This document shows, in pieces, positions 18,945 to 27,003 of a DNA stretch of 36,367 bases. A model generated the notes under the pieces. That model made no database searches. It had not been told where the DNA came from and was given only the letters and a program-made list of their open reading frames with translations. The stretch spans positions 1 through 36,367 of IMG/VR virus record IMGVR_UViG_3300042564_001565; one strand, written 5' to 3'. A program made the translations under genes and the position numbers. This DNA comes from a virus. Within the stretch, counting starts at the first letter, position 1. Each line of letters begins with the position of its first letter.

Positions 18945-19591
18945 CAACGCCCTACCACCCGCCAACCCCATGGCCAGCGGTAAACCTGCCGACGCATTAC
19001 GACGGCATGCCCTTTCCCACTGGCCCCGCCGCATGGCTGGAAAAGGGCTCAAAGGCGCTCCGCATCGTCGAGGCTGGCGGGATCGTCCTGCTGAATGGCG
19101 CTTACGGAACCGGGAAAACATGGATGGCGACGCTTATCGCCCGACAGGTCACACCATCGCTCAAACAGCCGTATTTCCCAGCGCATCCGCCATTGCCAGA
19201 CCATCGCCGGCCGATCGTCTACTGGCATGCGAAAGAGCTTATGGACCGAATCAAGGCCAACTACGGCACCGGGGGCAACGTCGCTTTGATTGACGACATG
19301 GCAGAGGCGTCGGTGCTAATCCTAGACGAGCTTTCCAAGGCGGTAAAATCGCCGCATGACGGGGAGGCGCTGGCGACGATCATTGACCGCCGTTACCGGG
19401 ATAATCGGCCCGTCATCCTTTGCGCCAATTTTGACATTGATCGGCTGGATCACTTTCTGGACGGTTCGACAATCGACCGGATCCGCGAAGTCGGGGGGAT
19501 TATGTCCTTTGACTGGCCGGGTTTTCGGGGGAGGAACGCCGATGTGATGGCACGCGGCGACAACGCCACTCCGACAACTCCCAAACCTTAA
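18941..19591 (+). CDS. DnaC-like helicase-loader ATPase
   Basis: The 216-aa protein is a AAA+ ATPase with Walker A GAYGTGKT (53-60), Walker B VLILDE (125-130), a sensor-like 'PVILCANFD' and an arginine-containing 'STIDRIREVGGIMSFDW'. This matches phage DnaC/IstB-type loaders that place the replicative helicase on the origin. It follows the initiator and SSB-like genes, and the phage has its own DnaB, so it probably loads that helicase. It lacks the N-terminal helicase-binding domain of E. coli DnaC. The start overlaps the preceding stop by 4 nt. Confidence 0.85.
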   Translation: MTTPYHPPTPWPAVNLPTHYDGMPFPTGPAAWLEKGSKALRIVEAGGIVLLNGAYGTGKTWMATLIARQVTPSLKQPYFPAHPPLPDHRRPIVYWHAKELMDRIKANYGTGGNVALIDDMAEASVLILDELSKAVKSPHDGEALATIIDRRYRDNRPVILCANFDIDRLDHFLDGSTIDRIREVGGIMSFDWPGFRGRNADVMARGDNATPTTPKP

Positions 19592-19599
19592 TAACTACC

Positions 19600-20061
19600 A
19601 TGGAAAATCTGACAGATGACGGGGCCGCGTTGCCCATCCACGACTTGTTCTCGGTTGCCGGTGACACCCCCGAGACGGATCAACTCTTGGAATGTGACCA
19701 GCACAAAGTTGACGAGGACAGCGCGGAATACTCCGCATACCGCAGGATGGTTGAACACGCGCAAGCCCTGGAGCGGCGCTTGAATGTCGCCCCGTCCGAA
19801 AAGGAAGGATGCGCCAGGCTGATGGAAGAAGCTGAATATGAAATCTTCGATGTGGTGGACGATGGGCAGCCCGTGGTGATCGAACTGCATCCCGGCCACA
19901 ATGGGAGAAGTTCGTATCTGTTCTGGCGTCCGCTGAAAGACCACGACGAAGCGCAACTGTGGGAGTTCGTCCACGACTCGCCCGGCCCGGAAATCCGCAA
20001 CGTGTCGTTCCTTGGCGAACCTGCCAAGGCGCTCCGCAAATTCCTTTCCGAGAACCCCTAG
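19600..20061 (+). CDS. Phage hypothetical protein (DTPETDQLLE type)
   Basis: The 153-aa acidic protein has 'GDTPETDQLLECDQ' and 'YRRMVEHAQALERRLN' (about 22-66), the TPETD-plus-coiled-coil module also seen in the gene at 18675, followed by a beta-rich half ('DDGQPVVIELHPGHNGRSSYLFWRPL'). It may be related to that gene by module sharing. The ATG has a TAACTACCATGG context. Function unknown. Confidence 0.78.
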   Translation: MENLTDDGAALPIHDLFSVAGDTPETDQLLECDQHKVDEDSAEYSAYRRMVEHAQALERRLNVAPSEKEGCARLMEEAEYEIFDVVDDGQPVVIELHPGHNGRSSYLFWRPLKDHDEAQLWEFVHDSPGPEIRNVSFLGEPAKALRKFLSENP

Positions 20062-20102
20062 CCCATCCGCCAAAGGTCGGATGCGGCGACCGTTCTTTTT
20101 GC

Positions 20103-20133
20103 TTGACCTAACAGTGACTAAGAGCGGTAAAAT
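20103..20133 (+). promoter_or_regulatory. Possible promoter before the HTH gene
   Basis: TTGACC (20103-20108) and TAAAAT (20128-20133) with a long 19-nt spacer, in the 112-nt gap before 20174. The boxes are good but the spacing is poor, so activity may need a helper factor. Confidence 0.5.
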
Positions 20134-20173
20134 GAAGAGGTAGAAACCAGCAAGACGCAGAAAGGCCACCCAA

Positions 20174-20584
20174 ATGCAGCCAGAACCAAACGATGACGAC
20201 GATTGGGCAGACCTCACGCTTGCGGAGTTTTCCGAACGATGCCCGATTGCTGCGAGGGAGCTGATGAGGGCGGTGATTCCGGCGATTTCAACGGTTCTTG
20301 AGAAACAGCCAGACACTCCAGACAAATGGGGCGCGGCCTTCGCCGTTGGTGCTTCATTCTGTTTTGGGCGGTCAATGAGCGAGAAAGCCGCACAGCTTGG
20401 ATGCTCAAGGGCACTTCTCAGCCACAAGGCGACGGAGATTTGCAAGGCGCTAGGATGGCCGCCATCGGCTTATATGAAGTCGGAGGAAGCTGCCGAAGTC
20501 GCAAGGGAGGCGAGGAATCGGGTGGTGAATAAGGACTTGGAATCACTCATCGAAACGTCTAGGAAGAAAGGAATCATCAAATGA
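20174..20584 (+). CDS. Helix-turn-helix regulatory protein
   Basis: The 136-aa protein has an acidic start (EPNDDDDWADLT), a helical first half and an HTH-like segment 'SMSEKAAQLGCSRALLSHKATEICKALGWPPS' (about 72-103), in which 'EKAAQLGCSRALLSHKATEI' has HTH spacing. It stands between the early and late regions, so a switch to late transcription is one attractive role, but this rests on position alone. It overlaps the next gene by 4 nt. Confidence 0.72.
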   Translation: MQPEPNDDDDWADLTLAEFSERCPIAARELMRAVIPAISTVLEKQPDTPDKWGAAFAVGASFCFGRSMSEKAAQLGCSRALLSHKATEICKALGWPPSAYMKSEEAAEVAREARNRVVNKDLESLIETSRKKGIIK

Positions 20585-21087
20585 ACGCAGACACGGAAAT
20601 CATGCCAGCCTTGGCCGAGGAAATCGCCAAGCACCACCGAGCGGCTCAATCGCTAGCCGAGGACGCCAAGGAAAGCGCACAGCAAGCACTAGAACACGCT
20701 GTAAGGGCTGGCGACTACCTCAACCAAGCGGGCAGCGTCCACAAGGGAAGGTTGCTGGCATGGCTCAGGGACAACGTGCCGGACATCACGCCGGATCGCG
20801 CCAAGGCTTACCTTTCGATCTTTCACACTGATTGCAAACGCAATTCGATTGCAATAGATCATCGCCAGTTGATTTTGCTTGGAATCGTTGACAAGGCTGA
20901 GATGGAGGCAGCGCCTAAGCAGTCGGGAGGGAAGGACAGCAAGTGGGTGTCATGGGTTGGGAATCTCAGGGGATACTTCACCGACACGCTAAAGGCCCGC
21001 CCTGTCAGCCAGTGGACAACGGAAGAAAGGGAGGCGGTGGCGGATCAGCTCAAGCCATTGGTGGAGCTTTATCAGAAACTGCAATGA
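20581..21087 (+). CDS. DUF3102-like phage protein
   Basis: The 168-aa protein begins 'LAEEIAKHHRAAQSLAEDAKESAQQALEHAVRAGDYLNQAGS', the usual opening of DUF3102-type proteins, which look like DNA-binding or chromosome-associated factors. It continues 'GRLLAWLRDNVPDITPDRAKAYLSIFH', an HTH-like piece. The C-terminal half is helical and not recognised. It is the last gene before the AT-rich gap and the terminase, so it could act on packaging or the late switch (inference). Confidence 0.8.
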   Translation: MNADTEIMPALAEEIAKHHRAAQSLAEDAKESAQQALEHAVRAGDYLNQAGSVHKGRLLAWLRDNVPDITPDRAKAYLSIFHTDCKRNSIAIDHRQLILLGIVDKAEMEAAPKQSGGKDSKWVSWVGNLRGYFTDTLKARPVSQWTTEEREAVADQLKPLVELYQKLQ

Positions 21088-21283
21088 TTTGGGCAAAGGA
21101 AAATTTGCAAAAATCGGCAAAAATCATCGCAAAATCCACATCATTGTCATAATTCATTAAATATCAATACCCCCGGTAACTAATATCTTACTTTGCCCGG
21201 CTCCATCGGGGTTCCGCCTCACCCCGAAATTTCCCTATGCCAAGTTTTTCCAGCCCATTAACGCAAACCGCTTGCAATAAGCC
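21088..21283 (+). other. AT-rich intergenic region; candidate packaging site/late promoter region
   Basis: This is the longest gap in the right half. It holds phased A-tracts (starts 21100, 21109, 21119, 21131), repeated GCAAAAATC-like words, an A/T-rich stretch (21140-21190) and a hairpin CGGGGT/ACCCCG (21207-21226). No gene is visible, and no promoter of usual quality could be fixed. In lambda-like phages cos lies just upstream of the small terminase gene, as here. Confidence 0.5.
21100..21134 (+). repeat. Phased A-tracts with GCAAAAATC-like repeats
   Basis: Four runs of 4-5 A at 9-12 bp spacing predict intrinsically bent DNA. GCAAAAATC occurs twice (21107-21115, 21117-21125) and GCAAAATCC once (21129-21137). 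Confidence 0.65.
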
Positions 21284-21784
21284 ATGAGCGCCAAGAAACA
21301 CCCCCCGGAACCACTAGCCAAACGCAAGCAAGGCGGGCAGGTTCGCGGCGAAATTTCCCGCAAGGAACTATCCGAAATCGTGGGGGTTAGCGTCCCGACG
21401 TTGTGGCGATGGGAGAAGGAAGAGGGCATTAACCTCGACGACATGGAAGCGGTCAAAGTGCGGGCGGCGAAAGTCCACGACCGGAACGAATCAGCGGAAG
21501 ACGAGAAAGAAGCCAAGCTCCGCAAGCTCAAAGCGGAAGCGGACCTGATGGAGCACAAACTCAAAGTCCAGCGTGGCGAGTTTGTCTCATCCGCTGAAAT
21601 GAACGCCGAGGGTGTGAGGATCGGAATGGCAGTCGGAACGATCTTCGCCAAGATTCCCGAGGAGCTTCCGCCGTTGCTGGCAGGACAAGACGCGGCAACG
21701 ATCAAGAAACTCCTGACCAAGTGGCAGCGTGAGAAACGCACCGAGCTTTCGCAGTATCAATCCCCGATCAAATTTGACCAGTAA
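21284..21784 (+). CDS. Terminase small subunit
   Basis: The 166-aa protein has an N-terminal HTH of Nu1 type ('SRKELSEIVGVSVPTLWRWEKEEGINLDDMEAV', about 25-57), then a long charged helix ('DRNESAEDEKEAKLRKLKAEADLMEHKLKVQRGEFVSSAEM'), as in lambda-type small terminases. The end 'IFAKIPEELPPLLAGQDAATIKKLLTKW' is also typical. It recognises the packaging site and guides the large subunit at 22392. Two small genes separate the pair, which is unusual. Confidence 0.9.
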   Translation: MSAKKHPPEPLAKRKQGGQVRGEISRKELSEIVGVSVPTLWRWEKEEGINLDDMEAVKVRAAKVHDRNESAEDEKEAKLRKLKAEADLMEHKLKVQRGEFVSSAEMNAEGVRIGMAVGTIFAKIPEELPPLLAGQDAATIKKLLTKWQREKRTELSQYQSPIKFDQ

Positions 21785-21796
21785 CCAACCAGACCA

Positions 21797-22165
21797 ATGG
21801 CGCAACAAGAATACACACTCACGATGGGGTTGGCTGAAAAGTCGATACACGATCACCCAACCATCAAGAAAATCCGAAACAAGCGGCATCGAAAACGGAT
21901 TATCAAGAAGCTGAAAAAGATGGGCGTTCGGACATTTCTGGTTCCAGAAATCGCGCGTGCATTGAGCCAAAAAGGAAAATCGCCTTTTGGATACACTCAC
22001 CCAGAACGCGACAAACGGGAAATGTGCCGCTACTGCTACAATGAGGACACCCGGAGGATGGTCGGGCTAGAGCTTGCGCTTTACGAGGACTATTACGCTG
22101 GAAAGCCATTCAAAGCGTTTGAATGCGAATGCTGCCGCGCCAAGTTTCATTTTTCAACCCAATAA
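21797..22165 (+). CDS. Hypothetical protein with Cys pairs between terminase genes
   Basis: The 122-aa protein is basic in its first half (KKIRNKRHRKRIIKKLKKMG) and has 'MCRYCYNEDTRR' and 'FECECCRAKFHF', which together could bind zinc. I do not recognise it. Its place between the small and large terminase genes suggests a packaging accessory role, unproven. The ATG follows AGACCAATGG. Confidence 0.75.
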   Translation: MAQQEYTLTMGLAEKSIHDHPTIKKIRNKRHRKRIIKKLKKMGVRTFLVPEIARALSQKGKSPFGYTHPERDKREMCRYCYNEDTRRMVGLELALYEDYYAGKPFKAFECECCRAKFHFSTQ

Positions 22166-22182
22166 CCAACCGCCCCAATACC

Positions 22183-22395
22183 ATGGCAATACACGGAACA
22201 CCAATACCATTCGGAGTCACAGAACCCAAGCCTCTAAAAGGGTTTCCAGATGGCAAGGCAAGGATCAGAATCAGGCACGATGAATTTGTGAGAATCCGAA
22301 TCTGCAACAAAAAAGGCATCAGAGAATTTCACCCAAAAGACGAAGGTGGTTTTTGGGTTCCGCTTTGCGAATGCGGGAGCAATCAAGACGCATGA
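22183..22395 (+). CDS. Small hypothetical protein coupled to the large terminase
   Basis: From the ATG at 22183 the product is 70 aa, beta-rich and basic ('KARIRIRHDEFVRIRICNKKG'), ending 'GFWVPLCECGSNQDA'. Its stop overlaps the terminase ATG at 22392. The longer frame to 22123 overlaps the previous gene and is less likely. No domain is recognised. Confidence 0.7.
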   Translation: MAIHGTPIPFGVTEPKPLKGFPDGKARIRIRHDEFVRIRICNKKGIREFHPKDEGGFWVPLCECGSNQDA

Positions 22396-24140
22396 ACTCC
22401 CCCCTTGCCGCCGGATTCTGCCAAGGCGTATCACCGCCGCCCGAGCAACCCCTTCGTGAATGGGTGTGCGAAAACGTTTACCTTCCCAACTCTCCCGAGG
22501 GTGCGCGTTATTCGCTGGAAGCAGTCCCAGCACACGCGACGATCTGGGATTGGCTGGAAGACCCCGGCGTTAAGGAAATCGCCATCATTGCATGCGTTGG
22601 GTTTGGCAAGACAGCAATCATCGAGGGGCTTTGCGCTCGCATCGTTGCGGTTGAGCAAGGCGACACGCTGGCGGTAGGGCAAACCGGGAACATGGTTCAA
22701 GCATGGATGGAGGGGCGGATGCGGAAGGTTTGGCAAATGTCGCCAACTACAAGGCAGCACATCCCCACCGGACCTCTTCGCCACAACTGGAAAAAAGACA
22801 GTGTGATTTTTCCGGGGATGAATTTCTACGCATCGCCCGCAAACATCACCGAGCTTCAAGAACGATCCATGACCAACACCATTGGGGATGAGGTCTGGCG
22901 GTGGGATGATGGGATGATCGACTTCCTTCTAAAGCGGCATCATGGCCGATGGAACCGCCGCAACCTCATGCTCTCGCAAGGCGGGAATGAAGATGGACAG
23001 TGGCACCGATTCGCCAAGGATGGCAAGTGGCATGAGTTGGAACACGTTTGCCCGTCATGCTCAATGGGCAGCGTTTTCGATTGGGATAATTTCAAGTATG
23101 AAGTCATCAAGGACGGCAACGAGGAATTTGATTGGTCCGCCATCTTTGAAACCGTCCGGTTGAAATGCCCGCATTGTGGAACCGACTTCCAAGATACCGA
23201 ATACAACCGCCGCCAATGGGCTAAGTGCCGCCCGGTTTACAACGAGGGCAAGCACATCCCCGAACGCATGACCCTCCGCGCCACGTTCATGACCGTGTGG
23301 CGCTACCAATGGAGGGACATCGTGAAGGAATGGATTCTCGCCAACGAGGACAAGCGCAACGGCTCATTCGAAAAACTCCAGAACGTCATCAACCAACGTT
23401 TCGCGCAATTCTGGAAAGAGCCAACCGACACGCCGACGCTTGAATACTCAGGCGACCCATACTCGAAAAAGGCTTATCATGACGGGCAAAAGTGGGAGCT
23501 TGAGGATTTCCGATTCCTGACGATTGACGTGCAGCAAGGTCACTTTTGGGCAGTCATCCGAGCATGCAAAATCGGCGGCGAGTCGCGGCTACTTTGGGAA
23601 GGCCGGATCGAAACATGGGACAACGTGCTTCACCTTCAAGACCGTTACGGAATTGAGAACCGTTTCGTTTACGTCGATTGCGGATACGATCAGGAAAAGG
23701 TTGCCAAGAAAGCGCGGGAGGCATCAATGCGGAAAGCCGACGATCCAAACCCGTGGAAGCTCTTGAAAGGCGAGGACTCGAAAGGGTATCTTAAAATTAT
23801 CAAGGACCGCAAGTTCATGCGGATTTTCAGTGATTACACCCACATCAAAAGCAGCGAGGGATGGAGTTACAAGATCATCCGGTTTTCCAACTTACTCGCC
23901 AAGGACAAGCTCTCGCACATGATGGGATCCGGAAACTTTGGAATCCCAACCGACGCCAGCAAAACCTATCATGTCCACATGCAGAACGAAACCAAGCGGG
24001 AAATCTCGCCGGGGGTGTGGCGCTGGCAACCCGTGAAGCCGAAGGCGGCAAACCACCTTTGGGACTGCGAAGTTGAGCAGGTGGTGGCTCAGTGTATCAC
24101 AGGAGTATTGCAAGGAATGGCGGAAGTGACAAAGGAATGA
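22392..24140 (+). CDS. Terminase large subunit, GpA family
   Basis: From the ATG at 22392 (ATGA overlap) the protein has 582 aa. ATPase part: Walker A-like CVGFGKT (68-74) and Walker B GDEV (165-168). A zinc-binding insert follows (CPSC 220-223, CPHC 259-262). Nuclease part: 'FLTIDVQQGHFWAVIRA' (Asp379), 'YVDCGYDQEKV' and 'ANHLWDCEVEQV' give the acidic metal ligands. This is the lambda gpA arrangement, so packaging is probably cos-like or related. The N-terminal 'LREWVCENVYLPNSPEGARYSLE' is also typical of the family. The Walker A has the canonical GKT, unlike lambda's variant. Confidence 0.95.
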   Translation: MNSPLAAGFCQGVSPPPEQPLREWVCENVYLPNSPEGARYSLEAVPAHATIWDWLEDPGVKEIAIIACVGFGKTAIIEGLCARIVAVEQGDTLAVGQTGNMVQAWMEGRMRKVWQMSPTTRQHIPTGPLRHNWKKDSVIFPGMNFYASPANITELQERSMTNTIGDEVWRWDDGMIDFLLKRHHGRWNRRNLMLSQGGNEDGQWHRFAKDGKWHELEHVCPSCSMGSVFDWDNFKYEVIKDGNEEFDWSAIFETVRLKCPHCGTDFQDTEYNRRQWAKCRPVYNEGKHIPERMTLRATFMTVWRYQWRDIVKEWILANEDKRNGSFEKLQNVINQRFAQFWKEPTDTPTLEYSGDPYSKKAYHDGQKWELEDFRFLTIDVQQGHFWAVIRACKIGGESRLLWEGRIETWDNVLHLQDRYGIENRFVYVDCGYDQEKVAKKAREASMRKADDPNPWKLLKGEDSKGYLKIIKDRKFMRIFSDYTHIKSSEGWSYKIIRFSNLLAKDKLSHMMGSGNFGIPTDASKTYHVHMQNETKREISPGVWRWQPVKPKAANHLWDCEVEQVVAQCITGVLQGMAEVTKE

Positions 24141-24164
24141 CCCTTTTGACACGGCGGCAAGAGC

Positions 24165-24446
24165 GTGGCAGCTACCGCTTACGATACCGCACGGGAAATC
24201 TTCTTTTGGGCGAAGGACAACGAAACCCGGACGGCAGACGTCCAAGCCGCATATGACCTAGCGGGCGCAAATCCCATCGCCAAGGGCGGTCTTGATTCGG
24301 TGCTTTCGGCCACGAAAAACAATGTTACCATGCAGAAGACGGTTGGACTCAGCGAGCTGGATCGCGTCAAGGCTTTGCGATGGGCGCTGCAATGGCTGGA
24401 CGCTGGACGCATGCCGTCGAAGCGAACAATTGGCGTCTTCTTTTGA
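24165..24446 (+). CDS. Small head-region protein (position of lambda gpW)
   Basis: The 93-aa product starts at GTG 24165, 13 nt after a TTGACA motif. It is helical ('AYDTAREIFFWAKDNETRTADVQAAYDLAGANP', 'LSELDRVKALRWALQWLDAGRMPS'). Between large terminase and portal, lambda has gpW, a head-tail joiner; sequence similarity is not evident, so only the position is shared. Confidence 0.72.
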   Translation: MAATAYDTAREIFFWAKDNETRTADVQAAYDLAGANPIAKGGLDSVLSATKNNVTMQKTVGLSELDRVKALRWALQWLDAGRMPSKRTIGVFF

Positions 24447-24461
24447 CACGCTGAATAAGCG

Positions 24462-25919
24462 ATGGCACTTTTGGATCAATGGGGCAACGCATTCCGCTAC
24501 AAAGCGGCAGCGGGGGCAGAACGCTTTTCGCGGGATCGCCCGTGGGAACCCGTTCAACTCAAGGACATCACGAAGCTCATCCCGCCAGTTGACCGGGAAA
24601 CGCTCTATTCCGCCTCACGCCGCCTCTTCATCAACCTTGGCGTCGCACGGGGAGCGATTGAGCAAAAGGCAATGTATGCGGTTGGCCGCGCATGGTCGGC
24701 ACAATTCACCGGAGCCGATAACGATTTCGGAACCGTCGCGCAGGACTGGCTGAATAATCAATGGTATGGTATCGGCAACGTTAAAGGCGGGCAGCACGAC
24801 TTTAAAACTTCGCTTTTCCTCATCTCCGTCGCTATTGACCGGGACGGCGAGTGCTTCATCCTTTTAACTCAATCCGAGGACGGATACCCGCGTTTTCAAT
24901 TTATCCCAGGCCATCAAATCGCCACGCCGGCAAACATCGAGGAAGGCGCAAGGTTAGGAGCCGGAACGATCACTGACGGCATTGTTTACAACTCACAAGG
25001 CACTCCCGTTCAGTATTGCCTTGTGGATTCTAACAAGCAACAGCTTGAGCTTATCAACGCTTCAAGCATGATCCATTGCTTTGATCCGTCATGGCAGGAG
25101 CAGGGGCGCGGTTTGCCAGCGTTCACCCACGCCATCAACGACCTGCGTGACATGCGGCAGTCTCACGAATGGGAACGCCGCGCACAGCTAATGCTTTCCA
25201 GCATCGGGATCATCGAAACCACTGAAACCGGAGCGCCGGATTTTGACGATCCAGCTTTCGAGACTCAGGAAATCACCGGGACATCCGTTGGCCTAACACT
25301 TGAGACGTTGGAAGGCGGGATGATTCGCCATCTCAAAGCCGGAACCGGATCGAAAATCGAGACGATCAAAAGCGACCGCCCCGGCGAACCATGGGAAAAC
25401 TTCCACGATAGAATCATCCGTTCCGCGCTGTCTGGGATTAACTGGCCATATTCAATGGCATGGAAGGCGACGGGACAAGGCACCGCCGAGCGTTCCGACC
25501 TTGGCAAAGCGCAACGGGCGGTTGAGGACCGCCAAGACGTTATCCATTACGCCGCATTCCGGCTTGTTGGCTATGCCGTCGCAAAGCGGCAAAAAATGGG
25601 CGACCTTCCCGAGTCTGCCGATTGGTGGAGATGGAAATTCAACCATCCGCGCAAGCTAACAATCGACGATGGGCGGGTCAACAAGGAGCTTCTTGAGTTG
25701 TGGCGTGCGGGCAAACTCAACGATGACTCATTCCTTGCCGCTCTTGGCGAGGAGGAACCGCAAGCCCATTACCGCATGCGGGCAAAGCTGGCAGCGCAAC
25801 GGGAAATTGCCCGTGTCGAAGCCGAGAAAGAATACGGCGTGACGATTGACCCCCGCGAAATGTCCATGTTTACCCCGAACGATCAACCACTTCAAAACGA
25901 TGAAACTCCTGCAAATTGA
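24462..25919 (+). CDS. Portal protein, lambda family
   Basis: The 485-aa protein matches the lambda gpB portal family: 'NLGVARGAIEQKAMYAVG' (about 54-71), 'SMIHCFDPSWQEQGRGLPAFTHAINDLRDMRQSHEWE' (about 204-240, the conserved GRGLP..L.D), 'SALSGINWPYSMAWKA' and 'HYAAFRLVGYAVAKRQ'. It forms the dodecameric portal at one capsid vertex through which the terminase pumps DNA. The last 20 nt overlap the protease gene. The start follows the TTGACAC motif by 13 nt. Confidence 0.95.
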   Translation: MALLDQWGNAFRYKAAAGAERFSRDRPWEPVQLKDITKLIPPVDRETLYSASRRLFINLGVARGAIEQKAMYAVGRAWSAQFTGADNDFGTVAQDWLNNQWYGIGNVKGGQHDFKTSLFLISVAIDRDGECFILLTQSEDGYPRFQFIPGHQIATPANIEEGARLGAGTITDGIVYNSQGTPVQYCLVDSNKQQLELINASSMIHCFDPSWQEQGRGLPAFTHAINDLRDMRQSHEWERRAQLMLSSIGIIETTETGAPDFDDPAFETQEITGTSVGLTLETLEGGMIRHLKAGTGSKIETIKSDRPGEPWENFHDRIIRSALSGINWPYSMAWKATGQGTAERSDLGKAQRAVEDRQDVIHYAAFRLVGYAVAKRQKMGDLPESADWWRWKFNHPRKLTIDDGRVNKELLELWRAGKLNDDSFLAALGEEEPQAHYRMRAKLAAQREIARVEAEKEYGVTIDPREMSMFTPNDQPLQNDETPAN

Positions 25920-26973
25920 AAACCGTGTCGCCAAGGTCCGGCTAAACGATGCTGTCACGCCATGGTCTGCCGATGACTTAATCGGAGAGATTGAGCGAAG
26001 CTACGGAAACAAAGCGGTAGCTGAAAATCTAACCGTTGGAGGATTCCAAGCCAAGGCGGATGACGCATTGGAGACGCTGGAAATCGAAATCAACTCCCCC
26101 GGTGGCAGCGTGTTGGATGGCTATCGCGTCTATAACGCTATCATGCAAATGCGCGGGCGTGGCGTGCGCGTTGTGGCCACAGTCAACACCCTAGCGGCTT
26201 CGATGGGTAGCGTCATTCTCATGGCGGCAGACGAGGTTAAAATCGTCGAGGGCGGGCGCATTATGATCCACGAAGCGTCGCAAGTTGTCGCCGGAAACAG
26301 CGCCGATCATGCGCGGGCAGCGAAGAATCTTGAGGAAATCAGCGAGGAGATTGCTGGCATCTACGCCAAGCGCACCGGAGGCAAACCCGAGGAAATGCGG
26401 GAGCTTATGAAAGCCGAAACTTGGATGGGCGCGAAGGAAGCGGTTGAGCGTGGATTCGCTGATTCTGTCTTGAAATTTGACACCAAACCAAAAGCGATGA
26501 GCATTTTAGCCAAACTTTTCCCCGGTAACGCCGAAGCCGCACAGCTTGAGGCTGAAATTGCCGAAAACTCCACCCTCCGCGCCGATTTGATTTCCGCGCA
26601 AAGCAAGATCACCGAGCTTCAAGGGCTTTCCGCCGTTGTTGCTGAGAAGGATCAGGAAATCCAAGCCAAGATCACCGAGCTTGCGGAAGCGAATGCGAAG
26701 ATTGCCGATTTCACCGCAGCCCTCACCAAAAAGGATGAGGAGATTGCTGATCTAACCGAAAAAGCAACCGTCACCGCTGAAAAGATCGAAATCGAGGCTT
26801 CTCGCCAGCTTGCCGCGCAAGGCCATCCCGCCCCGGTCGCCGTCAATCAATCCGGCACCGATGCCAAAGCGGAAACCAAATACGAGCACTACCGCAAACT
26901 GCAATCTTCCGATCCCGTCGCCGCCAGCGCGTTTTGGGACGCTAACGAAAAGGACATCATCGCTGGTAAATAA
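25900..26973 (+). CDS. ClpP-like prohead protease fused to scaffold-like coiled coil
   Basis: From the ATG at 25900 the protein has 357 aa. Residues 1-190 form a ClpP/S14-type protease: 'LEIEINSPGGSVLDGYRVYNAI' (60-81), nucleophile in 'TLAASMGSVILMAADEV' (Ser101), 'GRIMIHEASQVV' (His124) and 'AETWMGAKEAVERGFADSV'. Residues about 205-310 are an Ala/Glu/Lys coiled coil, as in phage scaffolds, and the end 'SQHYRKL'-like helix (KYEHYRKLQSSDPVAASAFWD) resembles a capsid-binding tail. A protease-scaffold fusion would organise and then mature the prohead, like lambda C/Nu3 in one chain. Confidence 0.92.
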   Translation: MKLLQIENRVAKVRLNDAVTPWSADDLIGEIERSYGNKAVAENLTVGGFQAKADDALETLEIEINSPGGSVLDGYRVYNAIMQMRGRGVRVVATVNTLAASMGSVILMAADEVKIVEGGRIMIHEASQVVAGNSADHARAAKNLEEISEEIAGIYAKRTGGKPEEMRELMKAETWMGAKEAVERGFADSVLKFDTKPKAMSILAKLFPGNAEAAQLEAEIAENSTLRADLISAQSKITELQGLSAVVAEKDQEIQAKITELAEANAKIADFTAALTKKDEEIADLTEKATVTAEKIEIEASRQLAAQGHPAPVAVNQSGTDAKAETKYEHYRKLQSSDPVAASAFWDANEKDIIAGK

Positions 26974-27003
26974 ACAACTCTCCACCACTAACTAACTACC
27001 ACC

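Noticed and set aside
19588-20445. 285-codon minus-strand open frame
   Set aside because: It runs opposite two plus-strand genes with recognisable phage patterns and crosses their intergenic promoter.
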